Assembly (NCBI GenBank): GCA_017507125.1 | Contig: JAFWBQ010000023.1 | Location: 27,511-91,510 of the forward strand | From: Lentisphaeria bacterium | Lineage (GTDB): Bacteria > Verrucomicrobiota > Lentisphaeria > Victivallales > Victivallaceae | Length of the DNA stretch: 64,000 bases | Direction of reading: 5' to 3' | Part shown: piece by piece, positions 8,167 to 16,243 of the stretch | Layout: every line of letters begins with the position of its first letter | Numbering within the stretch: the first letter of the stretch is position 1 | Notes under the pieces: model-generated | The model's input: only the letters and a program-made list of their open reading frames with translations | The model's database searches: none | What the model was told of the DNA's origin: nothing | Program-made: the position numbers and the translations under genes

Positions 8167-9582
8167 TCACTCAGAAAGGGCATTTTCACAGAGAAACTCT
8201 TTTACAGTTTCAAGGCCTTTTCTGAGTTCCTCCAAAGTTGCCGGTGAAGAGATGGCAAAGCGCAGAAAAGCTCCCGGGTTGCGGCTGACTGTGAAACGCC
8301 GGGCGTGGTAGATGCTGATGTTCCGCAGCATCAGCTCCCGCTCCAGCTCCACACCGTTTAATTTCAGGCGGGGCAGAGGGAACCAGCGGAAAAATGCCGC
8401 CGGAGAGCCCGGAGGAAGCTGTCCCGGAAAGACAGAATCAAAGACTCTGTTTCTTTCAATGGCAAGTTCGCTTTTCTGCTCCAGTATTTTCCTTCCTTTG
8501 CCGCTGAGGATCAATTCGGTCATGATCTCAGCATCAAGGGAGGAGGTTTTGATGTTCAAATGAAAGAGGGCATCCAGCAGCCGTGAGCGGAATTTCTCCG
8601 GGAAGGCGGCAAAGGCGACCCGCAATCCGCTGCAGAGTGCCATGGTGGAGTTGCACACATGTATGGTCTGCTCAGGCACTCTGGTGAACATGGAGTGGTA
8701 ATCTGAGGCAGCCGCGAGGGGAGTTCCGGTATTGTCATCCTCAATAAGAGTGAGCTTGTGAGTAAGGATAATATCTGCCAGTTCATCTTTGCGTTTTTCC
8801 GAAAGAGTGCAGGTGGTGGGATTGGCACAGTTGGGCATGAGAAAAATGCCTGAAATATGATTTTTACGGCAGAGTGAACGCAATTCATCAGGCACCATGC
8901 CATGGGTATCGCCCCGGACGGGGATCAGCTGGATATGGGAAAGTTTTGCCGTTCCGATCAAGTTGGAATAGGTGTATTCATCTACCGCCATTTTATCCCC
9001 CAGACGGAAAAGTGAAAGCAGCGCCGTACTGATGGCGTTTTGAGCACCGGAAAAAATGGCTGTATGTTCGCTGTCTGTGCGGACATCCATTCTGGCCATC
9101 CAGTGTGCCCCTGCTGCACGCTGATGAAGATGCCCGGCGGGCTCAGTGTATGAGTAAAGTTCCTCTATATAACCCTTTTTCAATACCTCCCCGGTGGCCT
9201 CGATCACAGGAGCTCTCAAGTGGTCAAAACCGGTGACCAGTCCGAGTTCTGTGAAGTGTTCCGCCGTCGTGCGTTTCCCTGTCAGAGTGTTGCCGGGGAG
9301 CGGGGAAACAAAAGAGCCTTTGCCGACCACTCCGTAGAGCAGATTTTTTTCCCGGCAGAGATTGTATGCACGGGTGACAGTGGTAAAATTCAGATCCAGA
9401 AAATCAGCCAGTTCTCTTTGGGGCGGAAGGCGTGTCCCGGAGGCAAGTTTGCCTGAAATAATATCAGATTCAAGGGCGTTGGCAAGAGAAAGATAATAAG
9501 GACGGGTCAGTTTCTTCCTGTCAGGAGTCCAGCTCAGAAAAAAATTGTCAAAAGAGTTTGTCGGCATTTTATTGTAATCCAT
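8167..9582 (-). CDS. MocR/PdxR-type regulator (GntR winged helix plus aminotransferase-like domain)
   Basis: A 471-residue regulator. Residues ~25-95 are a GntR winged helix (LANALESDIISGKLASGTRL, then PPQRELADFLDLNFTTVTRAY). The remainder is a fold-type I aminotransferase-like sensor domain. MocR proteins normally bind PLP through a Lys in SxSKtLxPGLR. Here the segment reads CNSTMALCSGLR, so Met314 replaces that Lys, and the Tyr of the EDDY motif is Asn (IEDDN). NP(T) of the NPTG motif, the EDD Asp and GLR Arg are kept. It is divergent from pdxST over 81 bases, the usual arrangement of PdxR with its targets. The start codon lies inside a palindrome (9571-9587), suggesting autoregulation. It converges on the esterase gene with 12 bases between stops. 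Confidence 0.85.
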   Translation of the reverse strand: MDYNKMPTNSFDNFFLSWTPDRKKLTRPYYLSLANALESDIISGKLASGTRLPPQRELADFLDLNFTTVTRAYNLCREKNLLYGVVGKGSFVSPLPGNTLTGKRTTAEHFTELGLVTGFDHLRAPVIEATGEVLKKGYIEELYSYTEPAGHLHQRAAGAHWMARMDVRTDSEHTAIFSGAQNAISTALLSLFRLGDKMAVDEYTYSNLIGTAKLSHIQLIPVRGDTHGMVPDELRSLCRKNHISGIFLMPNCANPTTCTLSEKRKDELADIILTHKLTLIEDDNTGTPLAAASDYHSMFTRVPEQTIHVCNSTMALCSGLRVAFAAFPEKFRSRLLDALFHLNIKTSSLDAEIMTELILSGKGRKILEQKSELAIERNRVFDSVFPGQLPPGSPAAFFRWFPLPRLKLNGVELERELMLRNISIYHARRFTVSRNPGAFLRFAISSPATLEELRKGLETVKEFLCENALSE

Positions 9583-9601
9583 ACAATTTTATGATTTGTA
9601 T
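9571..9601. promoter_or_regulatory. Candidate MocR/PdxR operator: three ATTGTA-type half sites
   Basis: ATTGTA (9571-9576) and TACAAT (9582-9587) form a palindrome with five bases between, covering the regulator's own start codon. A third half site, TTGTAT (9596-9601), is in direct orientation 25 bases from the first and overlaps the pdxS -35. Mixed direct and inverted half sites are typical of MocR operators. Confidence 0.5.
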
Positions 9602-9623
9602 TAATATACTTCCCTGATATATT
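9596..9623 (+). promoter_or_regulatory. Promoter of pdxST
   Basis: TTGTAT at 9596-9601 and TATATT at 9618-9623 are 16 bases apart, with TGA forming an extended -10. The -35 coincides with a candidate regulator half site. Confidence 0.6.
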
Positions 9624-9631
9624 AAATGCAA
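9603..9631 (-). promoter_or_regulatory. Promoter of the MocR-type regulator
   Basis: On the minus strand TTGCAT (plus 9626-9631) and TATATT (plus 9603-9608) are 17 bases apart. It interleaves face to face with the pdxS promoter, so the two polymerase sites exclude each other. Confidence 0.6.
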
Positions 9632-9663
9632 GTCAACAACAATAAAATTATGGAGTTTTACAA

Positions 9664-10539
9664 ATGAACAACGAACAGTACGAACTGAATTGCAATCTGG
9701 CTCAAATGCTCAAGGGCGGCGTTATTATGGACGTGACCACACCGGAACAGGCAAAAATCGCTGAAGATGCCGGCGCCTGCGCCGTTATGGCTCTGGAACG
9801 GATCCCCGCCGATATCCGCGCCGCAGGCGGCGTTTCACGCATGAGTGATCCCGGAATGATCCGCGGTATCCAGGAGGCCGTGACCATTCCCGTCATGGCA
9901 AAGTGCCGTATCGGTCACATCGCTGAAGCCCGTATCCTTGAAGCTATTGAGATCGACTACATTGACGAAAGCGAAGTTCTCAGCCCCGCTGATGATATCT
10001 ACCATGTGAACAAAAGAGCCTTCAAGGTTCCCTTTGTCTGCGGCGCCAGAGATCTGGGCGAAGCTCTGCGCCGTATTTCCGAAGGGGCCGCTATGATCCG
10101 TACAAAGGGTGAACCCGGAACCGGTGACGTTGTGCAGGCTGTCCGCCACATGCGTAAAATGAATCAGGAGATCCGCCGGGTGGTCAACATGGCTGAAGAT
10201 GAACTTTATGAAGCCGCCAAACAGCTTCAGGTTCCCTTTGAACTGCTCATGTATGTCCACAAAAACGGTAAGCTCCCTGTGGTGAACTTTGCCGCAGGCG
10301 GTGTGGCAACTCCCGCTGATGCTGCTTTGATGATGATGCTGGGCGCTGAAGGTGTGTTTGTCGGTTCCGGTATCTTCAAATCCGGCGATCCCGCCAAGCG
10401 TGCTGCCGCTATTGTCAAGGCCGTGACCAACTATCAGGATTACGGTATGCTGGCTGACCTCTCTGCCGGACTCGGCGAAGCCATGGTTGGTATCAATCCC
10501 TCTGAAATCAAGATCATCATGGAAGAACGGGGGATTTGA
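9664..10539 (+). CDS. pdxS: Pyridoxal 5'-phosphate synthase, synthase subunit PdxS
   Basis: A 291-residue TIM-barrel enzyme that condenses ribose 5-phosphate, glyceraldehyde 3-phosphate and ammonia into PLP, as a dodecamer with PdxT glutaminases. The sequence follows PdxS along its whole length: [20 protein letters not shown] near the start, the active-site Lys80 in [10 protein letters not shown], and [11 protein letters not shown]. The length is normal. GGAG at 9652-9655 precedes the ATG. The stop codon shares a base with the pdxT start, so the two are translationally coupled. The pathway is the DXP-independent route to vitamin B6. Confidence 0.98.
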   Translation: MNNEQYELNCNLAQMLKGGVIMDVTTPEQAKIAEDAGACAVMALERIPADIRAAGGVSRMSDPGMIRGIQEAVTIPVMAKCRIGHIAEARILEAIEIDYIDESEVLSPADDIYHVNKRAFKVPFVCGARDLGEALRRISEGAAMIRTKGEPGTGDVVQAVRHMRKMNQEIRRVVNMAEDELYEAAKQLQVPFELLMYVHKNGKLPVVNFAAGGVATPADAALMMMLGAEGVFVGSGIFKSGDPAKRAAAIVKAVTNYQDYGMLADLSAGLGEAMVGINPSEIKIIMEERGI

Positions 10540-11111
10540 TGAAAGTCGCACTCCTCGCCTTACAGGGGGACTTTGCAGAACATGAAGCGGTGTTCCGCGC
10601 TCTTGGGGCAGAAACGCTTCAGCTCAGGCAGAAAAAAGATCTTGAACAGCACTTTGATGCTCTGATCCTCCCCGGAGGGGAAAGCACTGTTCAGGGCAAA
10701 CTTCTGCGGGAGCTTGAAATGTTTGAGCCCCTTAAAGAGATGATCGAACAGGGGATGCCTGTTCTGGCAACCTGTGCCGGAGTCATTCTTCTTGCCAGAC
10801 AGCTTCTGGATGATCCGACGGTTCACCTCGGAACACTCAATGCTGTTGTCCGTCGCAATGCCTACGGGCGGCAGCTGGGGAGCTTTTTCATAAGAGGCAG
10901 CTTTGCCGGAGTCAGGGATGTGCCCATGAGTTTCATCCGGGCGCCCCAGATCGAATTCTGCGGTTCCGGTTGTGAAGTCCTTGCCGAGCACGAGGGCAGG
11001 ATCACTGCCGTGCGGCAGGGAAATCAGCTGGCAATGACCTTTCATCCGGAATTATGCGATGATCACCGGGTGGCACAATATTTTCTTTCTGAAATCGTCG
11101 GAATGAATTAA
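10539..11111 (+). CDS. pdxT: Pyridoxal 5'-phosphate synthase, glutaminase subunit PdxT
   Basis: A 190-residue class I glutamine amidotransferase that supplies ammonia to PdxS. The triad is complete: Cys79 in TCAG, His169 and Glu171 in FHPEL. LPGGESTVQ near residues 45-53 is the glutamine-binding loop. The frame opens three bases earlier with TTG, but ATG at 10539 overlaps the pdxS stop (TGATG) and matches family length, so it is preferred. It is followed by a strong terminator shared with the convergent ceramidase-like gene. Confidence 0.97.
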   Translation: MKVALLALQGDFAEHEAVFRALGAETLQLRQKKDLEQHFDALILPGGESTVQGKLLRELEMFEPLKEMIEQGMPVLATCAGVILLARQLLDDPTVHLGTLNAVVRRNAYGRQLGSFFIRGSFAGVRDVPMSFIRAPQIEFCGSGCEVLAEHEGRITAVRQGNQLAMTFHPELCDDHRVAQYFLSEIVGMN

Positions 11112-11132
11112 AAATATCTCTTTCAGAACAAC

Positions 11133-11165
11133 AAAAAAGCGGAGCTTGAAAACTCCGCTTTTTTT
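11133..11165. terminator. Bidirectional terminator between pdxT and the ceramidase-like gene
   Basis: GCGGAG (11139-11144) pairs with CTCCGC (11153-11158). Six A precede and seven T follow, so the hairpin has a U-tract in both directions. Confidence 0.88.
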
Positions 11166-11187
11166 ATTTTCATAAAGGATCTTCAGC

Positions 11188-12528
11188 TTACTTGAGAAGC
11201 TCAAGTCCCCCCTGGATCATGGCATCGCCCACGGTGCGGTCGGCAAGACCTCTGGAAGGACTGGTCTCATAACCGCCGTTGCCGTAGTGACGGGAAAGTC
11301 CCACATAGCCGATTTCGCCCATGCCCAAAGCGGCAAGCATAGTCTTGGGATATTTGGAGCCTTCACGGATGCCGTATCCGATTTCCACGAAAGGTTCAGC
11401 GGGCAGAGAGACGATGGCAAGTTCACTTCCGAAAGTGATGGCAACCTGAGTCTCAACACGCTTTTCCCTGATGGGATTTTCGCGGCAGCCGATGGCGCGT
11501 TCTGCGAACATCTTTTTCACTGCGGGAACGCCTCTTGCGATATCTTCACTGGTAAGGTCGCGTCCGGCTTCCATGACGGCGTCTTTATTTTCTTCATAGA
11601 CTTTCTTGGCTTCGGCATATTCTTCATCGGTCAGTTGGAGATAGGGCGCATCAAATTCTCTTCTGCCGAAGGTGATGGAAGTTTCATCCACTTTCTTCAT
11701 GCGGTAAAGGGCGGCAAGGATCACATTGGCGTAGCCTTTGCCGATACGCTTGGCTTCTTCATAACCGGTCTGATTACCGGGAGTGGTCACGTCAAAGTGG
11801 TTGATGTTGCCCTGAGGTGCGATAATGGTCATAACAGGGATATCATAACCGAAAGCGTTCTGGATCTCAACTTCCATGCGTCCGGGCCAGTCGGCAGAAA
11901 CGATATCTCCGCCAATGGTGTCGGTGTGGTTGGAAATATTTGCCATCAGCATGACAGCACGGCCATCCTGACGGATCTCAGCCATGATGATTTTGGGATC
12001 GATTCCGCCTTCGGGGTGGTCAATCTCAGGATTGAGTTTTCCGGGATTGGTGAGAGTCTTGCCGTTTTTCATGATGTAGCGGCGGTTGAAAGCCAGAGTG
12101 GTGCATTCAGTCTCAGCCACATAGAGTTCTGCTTCAGCAAGAGAGGCGTAAGCCTTTTCCAGAGAGGCGATGGTCTTGGCGACAACATCGTCAACATAGT
12201 CCGGATCAACAGCCTTTTCATCGCCGAAAATACCGCAGACAAAGGGACCGGTGTGGGTATGGGTGGCGCAGAAAAGAACCTTTTCCGCCAGAGGGGATTT
12301 CTTTTCGAGAAGGATCTTTTCCAGTCTTTTGACAAAACTGGCCGGGAAAAGACACAGGTCGTAAGAGACCAGACCGCAGCACTCATCTCCATTGCGGAAT
12401 ACGGCAGTTTTCACCGCCAGACGGTCATAGGCCCCCCGGTTGGGACGCAGATTGAAGTAACCGCAAAGACCCAGTCCGCAACGGGGAGTGATGTCTTCTT
12501 TTGCAAATCCGAATTCAAACTTGCTCAT
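11188..12528 (-). CDS. Neutral/alkaline ceramidase N-terminal-domain family protein
   Basis: A 446-residue protein of the neutral/alkaline non-lysosomal ceramidase N-terminal domain family (PF04734-like). It opens with FGFAKEDITPR and contains the zinc-binding ATHTHTGP segment near residues 89-96, followed by ISNHTDT, both expected for the metal site. No signal peptide is visible, unlike secreted ceramidases, and the C-terminal domain of true ceramidases is absent. Many PVC bacteria carry such short forms whose substrates are unknown. It lies 36 bases downstream of an NSS transporter in the same direction, so the two probably form an operon that imports and cleaves an amino- or amide-containing compound. 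The family is clear; ceramidase activity is not implied. Confidence 0.8.
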   Translation of the reverse strand: MSKFEFGFAKEDITPRCGLGLCGYFNLRPNRGAYDRLAVKTAVFRNGDECCGLVSYDLCLFPASFVKRLEKILLEKKSPLAEKVLFCATHTHTGPFVCGIFGDEKAVDPDYVDDVVAKTIASLEKAYASLAEAELYVAETECTTLAFNRRYIMKNGKTLTNPGKLNPEIDHPEGGIDPKIIMAEIRQDGRAVMLMANISNHTDTIGGDIVSADWPGRMEVEIQNAFGYDIPVMTIIAPQGNINHFDVTTPGNQTGYEEAKRIGKGYANVILAALYRMKKVDETSITFGRREFDAPYLQLTDEEYAEAKKVYEENKDAVMEAGRDLTSEDIARGVPAVKKMFAERAIGCRENPIREKRVETQVAITFGSELAIVSLPAEPFVEIGYGIREGSKYPKTMLAALGMGEIGYVGLSRHYGNGGYETSPSRGLADRTVGDAMIQGGLELLK

Positions 12529-12564
12529 TGTAATAACTCCTTTTAGATTTATGTTGTTTGAAGA

Positions 12565-13938
12565 TCAGCTGAATAACTGTTTATATCCGAAAAACATGAC
12601 TGTCAGCACCAGCAGCGGCAGCAGATAACGGAAATACCACTTCAAGGCGGTGGGGAATTTCAACCCTTTCCCGGTGTTGGCTTCTTTTACGAAGTTCGCC
12701 CATCCCCAGCCGTATTTGTAAGAACAGAACAAAGCAAGGGTGACAGCGCCAAGAGGCAGCAGGTTCTGACTGACAATAAAATCTTCGAGGTCAAGGATCG
12801 TCGATCCCTTGCCGAGAGGATGGACACTTGACCAGATGTTGAAACCGAAAACACAAGGCAGCGCGCCGAGAGCCACGGAAATGCCCACAAAGAAAGAGGC
12901 TTTTTTGCGGGAAAAACGCCATTCATCCATCAGGTAAGCGATCAGATTTTCAAAGACCGCCACAACTGTTGTCAATGCTGCAACAGCCAGGAAGATGAAA
13001 AAGAGCGCTCCCCACCAGCGGCCGCCGGACATCTGGGCGAAGGTGTTGGGCAGTGAAACAAAGATCAGTCCGGGACCTGAACCGGGATTGACCCCGAAAG
13101 AGAAACAGCAGGGAAAAATAATGACACCGGCAAGCAGTGCGATCATTGTGTCTATGGTGATAATGGCGACGCTTTCGCCGGGGAGTGAACGCTGTTTGTC
13201 AATATAACTGCCGAAAATAGCGATACTTCCCACGCCGATGCTGAGGGTGAAAAAGGCCTGTCCCATGGCGGCGTAGACGGTTTGCCCGATGTTGTTGGTG
13301 AATTTTGCCATATCCGGCTTCAGATAAAAACTCATTCCCTCCTTGACGCCCGGCAGGGTAAGAGCATATCCTGCAAGAAGCAGAATCAGAAGAAAGAGAA
13401 GAAACATCAGAATTTTTACGCTTTTTTCAACACCTTTCTGAAGTCCGCAGCTGCATACTGCGGAAGAAACGGCAACTGTTCCAAGCATGAAAGCGGTGCT
13501 TTCCCACGGGGAGGCGCAGAGGGTGTCAAAAAGTTTTCCGTAGTCCCCAGGAGTTTTGCACTTTGCGACATAGTTGGTCAGGTAATACGAAGTGTAGGCA
13601 AAAAGCCACCCTGAAACCACAGTGTAGTAGATCATCAGGATAAAGTTGCCCATGAAAACGATTTTGAAGGGGAGCGTCCACAGTTTTTTGTCAGAAGACG
13701 CAAGGTTGCGGACACTGCCCACCAGATTGGCTCCGCCGCCTCTGCCCACGCTCAACTCCGCAATAAGCAGCGGAAATCCCAGAAGCACCAGAAAGAGGAG
13801 ATACAGCAGCACAAACATGCCCCCGCCGTAATGTCCTGTGATGTAAGGGAAACGCCAAACATTACCCAATCCGACGGCACAGCCCACCGACAACATGATA
13901 AATCCCAGTCGGGAACCGAGAGTTTCTCTTTCTGACAT
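12565..13938 (-). CDS. Sodium-dependent transporter, NSS (LeuT/SNF) family
   Basis: A 457-residue polytopic membrane protein. The TM1 segment GCAVGLGNVWRFPYITGHYG and the following FPLLIAELSVGRGG are the neurotransmitter:sodium symporter hallmarks, so it takes up an amino acid or amine with Na+. The open frame extends 38 residues upstream. The ATG at 13938 (MSERETLGSRLGF) is chosen because it follows AAGGA, fits the family N-terminus and lies downstream of a good promoter. It is upstream of the ceramidase-like gene in the same operon. Confidence 0.9.
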   Translation of the reverse strand: MSERETLGSRLGFIMLSVGCAVGLGNVWRFPYITGHYGGGMFVLLYLLFLVLLGFPLLIAELSVGRGGGANLVGSVRNLASSDKKLWTLPFKIVFMGNFILMIYYTVVSGWLFAYTSYYLTNYVAKCKTPGDYGKLFDTLCASPWESTAFMLGTVAVSSAVCSCGLQKGVEKSVKILMFLLFLLILLLAGYALTLPGVKEGMSFYLKPDMAKFTNNIGQTVYAAMGQAFFTLSIGVGSIAIFGSYIDKQRSLPGESVAIITIDTMIALLAGVIIFPCCFSFGVNPGSGPGLIFVSLPNTFAQMSGGRWWGALFFIFLAVAALTTVVAVFENLIAYLMDEWRFSRKKASFFVGISVALGALPCVFGFNIWSSVHPLGKGSTILDLEDFIVSQNLLPLGAVTLALFCSYKYGWGWANFVKEANTGKGLKFPTALKWYFRYLLPLLVLTVMFFGYKQLFS

Positions 13939-13977
13939 GATAAAATCCTTGAAAACATTTATAGATCTACGGCAAAT

Positions 13978-14006
13978 AATATACAGCATGATTGGCTTTT
14001 TTGCAA
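13978..14006 (-). promoter_or_regulatory. Promoter of the NSS transporter operon
   Basis: On the minus strand TTGCAA (plus 14001-14006) and TATATT (plus 13978-13983) are 17 bases apart. The leader would be about 33 nt. Confidence 0.65.
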
Positions 14007-14046
14007 AAAAAAAGATGAGAATAATCAAAAAAATATTCAGAATCAT

Positions 14047-14075
14047 TTGCAATTCCGGCTGCGGAGTGATACATT
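14047..14075 (+). promoter_or_regulatory. Possible promoter of the second SGNH gene
   Basis: TTGCAA at 14047-14052 and TACATT at 14070-14075 are 17 bases apart, with TGA before the -10. The -10 departs from the TATATT used elsewhere. Confidence 0.4.
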
Positions 14076-14151
14076 ACCCGGCGCAACTGAATTATACCGG
14101 AACAGCGGGAAATATTTTTTTCTGCCCCAAAAATTTTAAGGAAAGTGTATT

Positions 14152-15069
14152 ATGCAGAAAATTGATCTTGATTCAAGATTGGAACTCTTTCGCGGATGTG
14201 TGACGCCGGGAGTGCGTATGAATGAAGCACTGCTGGATTTTTACAGCGATTCTGAAGCCCGGGTGATCCGCGCCCGGAGCGCTTCAGGAGTGCGTGTCGC
14301 CTTCATGACCGATGCCGTTGAAATGACTTATTCTTTCACCTGCGGCGGCTGCGCCCGGAAAATTTTTACCACAGATGTGGTCATCAACGGCGAAAAGAGC
14401 ACTCTTGAGGGGGAAGGTCCCCATAAGATCACCATGGAGCCCGGTGAAAAAAGCGTTGTTATCCATCTGCCCCATCTGATCATCGTCAACGATCTTGAAA
14501 TTGCTCTCAACGACGGTGCGTTTGTTAAAGAAATGGCGCTCAAAGAGAAAAAACTGCTGATCTGCGGTGACTCCATTCTTCAGGGAATGACCTGTACTAC
14601 TCCCACGAAAGCTGTGGGAACGCTGCTGGCTGAGAAATTGGATGTTGAATTTCACAACACTTCAGTCGGTGGAGCAGAAATGCGTTTTGAACCTGTGGAA
14701 CAGACTTTGACTCTTGGCGGTGATGCCGTTGTGGTCTGTTTCGGTATCAATGATGCCGCTCACGGTGTGGCACATGATCTTTTCCGCGAAAGGACACGGC
14801 GGGTGTTGGAACTTCTGAAAGATTTTTCCGGCAAGTCCTTTATTATCGTCCCAATCCCCAATATGAACGTTGATGCTGAAAGCCGCGAGGCGCTTTGCCG
14901 TATCATCAGAGAGGAACAGAGAGCCTTCCCCGAAGTTGCCATTATTGAAGGCGCTTCATTCTACCCTGCCTGCAATGAATTTTTCGTTGACGGAACACAC
15001 CCCAATGATGAGGGAATGAAGATCTACGCTGAAGCCCTTGCCGAAATCATCGCTCCGGTACTCGGCTGA
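14152..15069 (+). CDS. SGNH/GDSL-family hydrolase, cytoplasmic, with N-terminal beta domain
   Basis: A 305-residue protein without a signal peptide. Residues ~1-125 are a beta-rich domain like those found before some SGNH esterases (SsfX3 type). Residues ~133-305 are the SGNH core: GDSILQG with nucleophile Ser141, GGAEM as block II, CFGINDA as block III, and DGTHPND with Asp280 and His283. It probably removes an acyl group from a small sugar or glycoside. AAGGAAAG lies upstream of the ATG. It stands alone, convergent with gpsA. Confidence 0.85.
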   Translation: MQKIDLDSRLELFRGCVTPGVRMNEALLDFYSDSEARVIRARSASGVRVAFMTDAVEMTYSFTCGGCARKIFTTDVVINGEKSTLEGEGPHKITMEPGEKSVVIHLPHLIIVNDLEIALNDGAFVKEMALKEKKLLICGDSILQGMTCTTPTKAVGTLLAEKLDVEFHNTSVGGAEMRFEPVEQTLTLGGDAVVVCFGINDAAHGVAHDLFRERTRRVLELLKDFSGKSFIIVPIPNMNVDAESREALCRIIREEQRAFPEVAIIEGASFYPACNEFFVDGTHPNDEGMKIYAEALAEIIAPVLG

Positions 15070-15107
15070 TTTTTTCTTTCAGCTTGAAATGACAGCGGGA
15101 AAAGCAC

Positions 15108-16100
15108 TTATTCGCTTTTCGGGGCACGGGTCATGAGCTCATCAATGACTTGGGGAACCTCTCTTGAGTCATAAAGAATGGCATGGATACCATTGATGAT
15201 GGGCGTATCAGCTCCGGCTTTTTTTGCCAGAGCAAATGCACCGCGGGCGGTGTAGACACCTTCGGCGACCACCATTCCCATATCCTTGAGGATTTCCGGC
15301 AATTTTCTGCCTTTGCCCAGTTCTTCTCCAACATGGCGGTTGCGGCTGTGCCCTGAACAGCAGGTGACGATCAGGTCGCCAACGCCGCTCAGACCGGCAA
15401 AGGTACTTTTTTCTCCTCCGAGCATTTCGCCCAGATTCCCCATTTCATGAATACCCCGGGTCATGAGAGCTGCTTTGGGATTGTCTCCGAGTTTCATCCC
15501 GTCAAGGATCCCGGCGGCGATGGCAAAAACATTTTTTAAAGCGCCGCCCAGTTCCACACCCACCACATCAGAAGAAGTGTAAACTCGGAAATTCTTATTC
15601 ATGAATATCTTCTGAACCAGCAACGCGTTTTCCGGATCAGCGGAGGCTGCCGTTACCAGTGTCGGAACCTGACGGATGACCTCTTCAGCATGGCTGGGAC
15701 CGGAAAGAGCAACGTATGGAATGCTGCCCAGTTCCTCCTGCATCATTTCACTGATCCTGAACCAGCTCTCTTTTTCAATGCCCTTGGCGGCATTTACGAA
15801 TAACTTTTCCTTTATGCCCGGAAGAGCCGCAAATTTTTTGAGCGTTTGCCTGAGAAACTGGGTGGGGGTGACAAACAGGAGTATTGAAGCATCCTGCACT
15901 GTTTCCGCCGGATCAGAGGTGAATTTTAAATTATCGGGCAGTTTGATGCCGGGGAGGAACTTGACATTTTCCCGACGGGTCTGCATCTCTTCAAGATAAT
16001 CGGGGAAGGGGCCCCAAAGAGTCACCTCATGACCGTTTGCAAGAAGAACGCAAGCCAGAGCCGTCCCCCATGCTCCATCACCGATAACGCCGATTTTCAT
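15108..16100 (-). CDS. gpsA: Glycerol-3-phosphate dehydrogenase [NAD(P)+]
   Basis: A 330-residue cytoplasmic enzyme that reduces dihydroxyacetone phosphate to sn-glycerol 3-phosphate for phospholipid synthesis. The N-terminal Rossmann motif is GDGAWGTALA, with Asp in place of the more common Ala or Ser. AAKGIEKES, ALSGPSHAEEV and the catalytic-lysine region GGALKNVFAIAAGI are all present. Length is typical. A hairpin (GAAAAGC at 15099-15105 and GCTTTTC at 15114-15120) overlaps its stop codon. Note that this window also encodes a glycerol-1-phosphate dehydrogenase, so both stereoisomers may be made. Confidence 0.96.
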   Translation of the reverse strand: MKIGVIGDGAWGTALACVLLANGHEVTLWGPFPDYLEEMQTRRENVKFLPGIKLPDNLKFTSDPAETVQDASILLFVTPTQFLRQTLKKFAALPGIKEKLFVNAAKGIEKESWFRISEMMQEELGSIPYVALSGPSHAEEVIRQVPTLVTAASADPENALLVQKIFMNKNFRVYTSSDVVGVELGGALKNVFAIAAGILDGMKLGDNPKAALMTRGIHEMGNLGEMLGGEKSTFAGLSGVGDLIVTCCSGHSRNRHVGEELGKGRKLPEILKDMGMVVAEGVYTARGAFALAKKAGADTPIINGIHAILYDSREVPQVIDELMTRAPKSE

Positions 16101-16135
16101 TATTTGATTCTCCGTTTGATTTTTTACTTCCTGTT

Positions 16136-16164
16136 AATGTACTGCCGTAAGAAGAAAAAAGCAA
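16136..16164 (-). promoter_or_regulatory. Promoter of gpsA
   Basis: On the minus strand TTGCTT (plus 16159-16164) and TACATT (plus 16136-16141) are 17 bases apart, about 30 bases before the gpsA start. Confidence 0.5.
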
Positions 16165-16180
16165 TACAATTTTTTGAAAT

Positions 16181-16208
16181 TTGCAAAAAATTTTTTTTGA
16201 AGTATATT
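16181..16208 (+). promoter_or_regulatory. Promoter of the rhomboid gene
   Basis: TTGCAA at 16181-16186 and TATATT at 16203-16208 are 16 bases apart, about 35 bases before the start codon. Confidence 0.55.
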
Positions 16209-16243
16209 ATTGAAACCATATCAAATAAAGTTGGAGAAATGCC

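Noticed and set aside
11287..12546. 419-residue plus-strand frame opposite the ceramidase-like gene
   Set aside because: The minus strand encodes a clear PF04734-type protein with THTHTGP. The plus frame has no family features and is His/Phe/Asp-rich as expected for a shadow frame.
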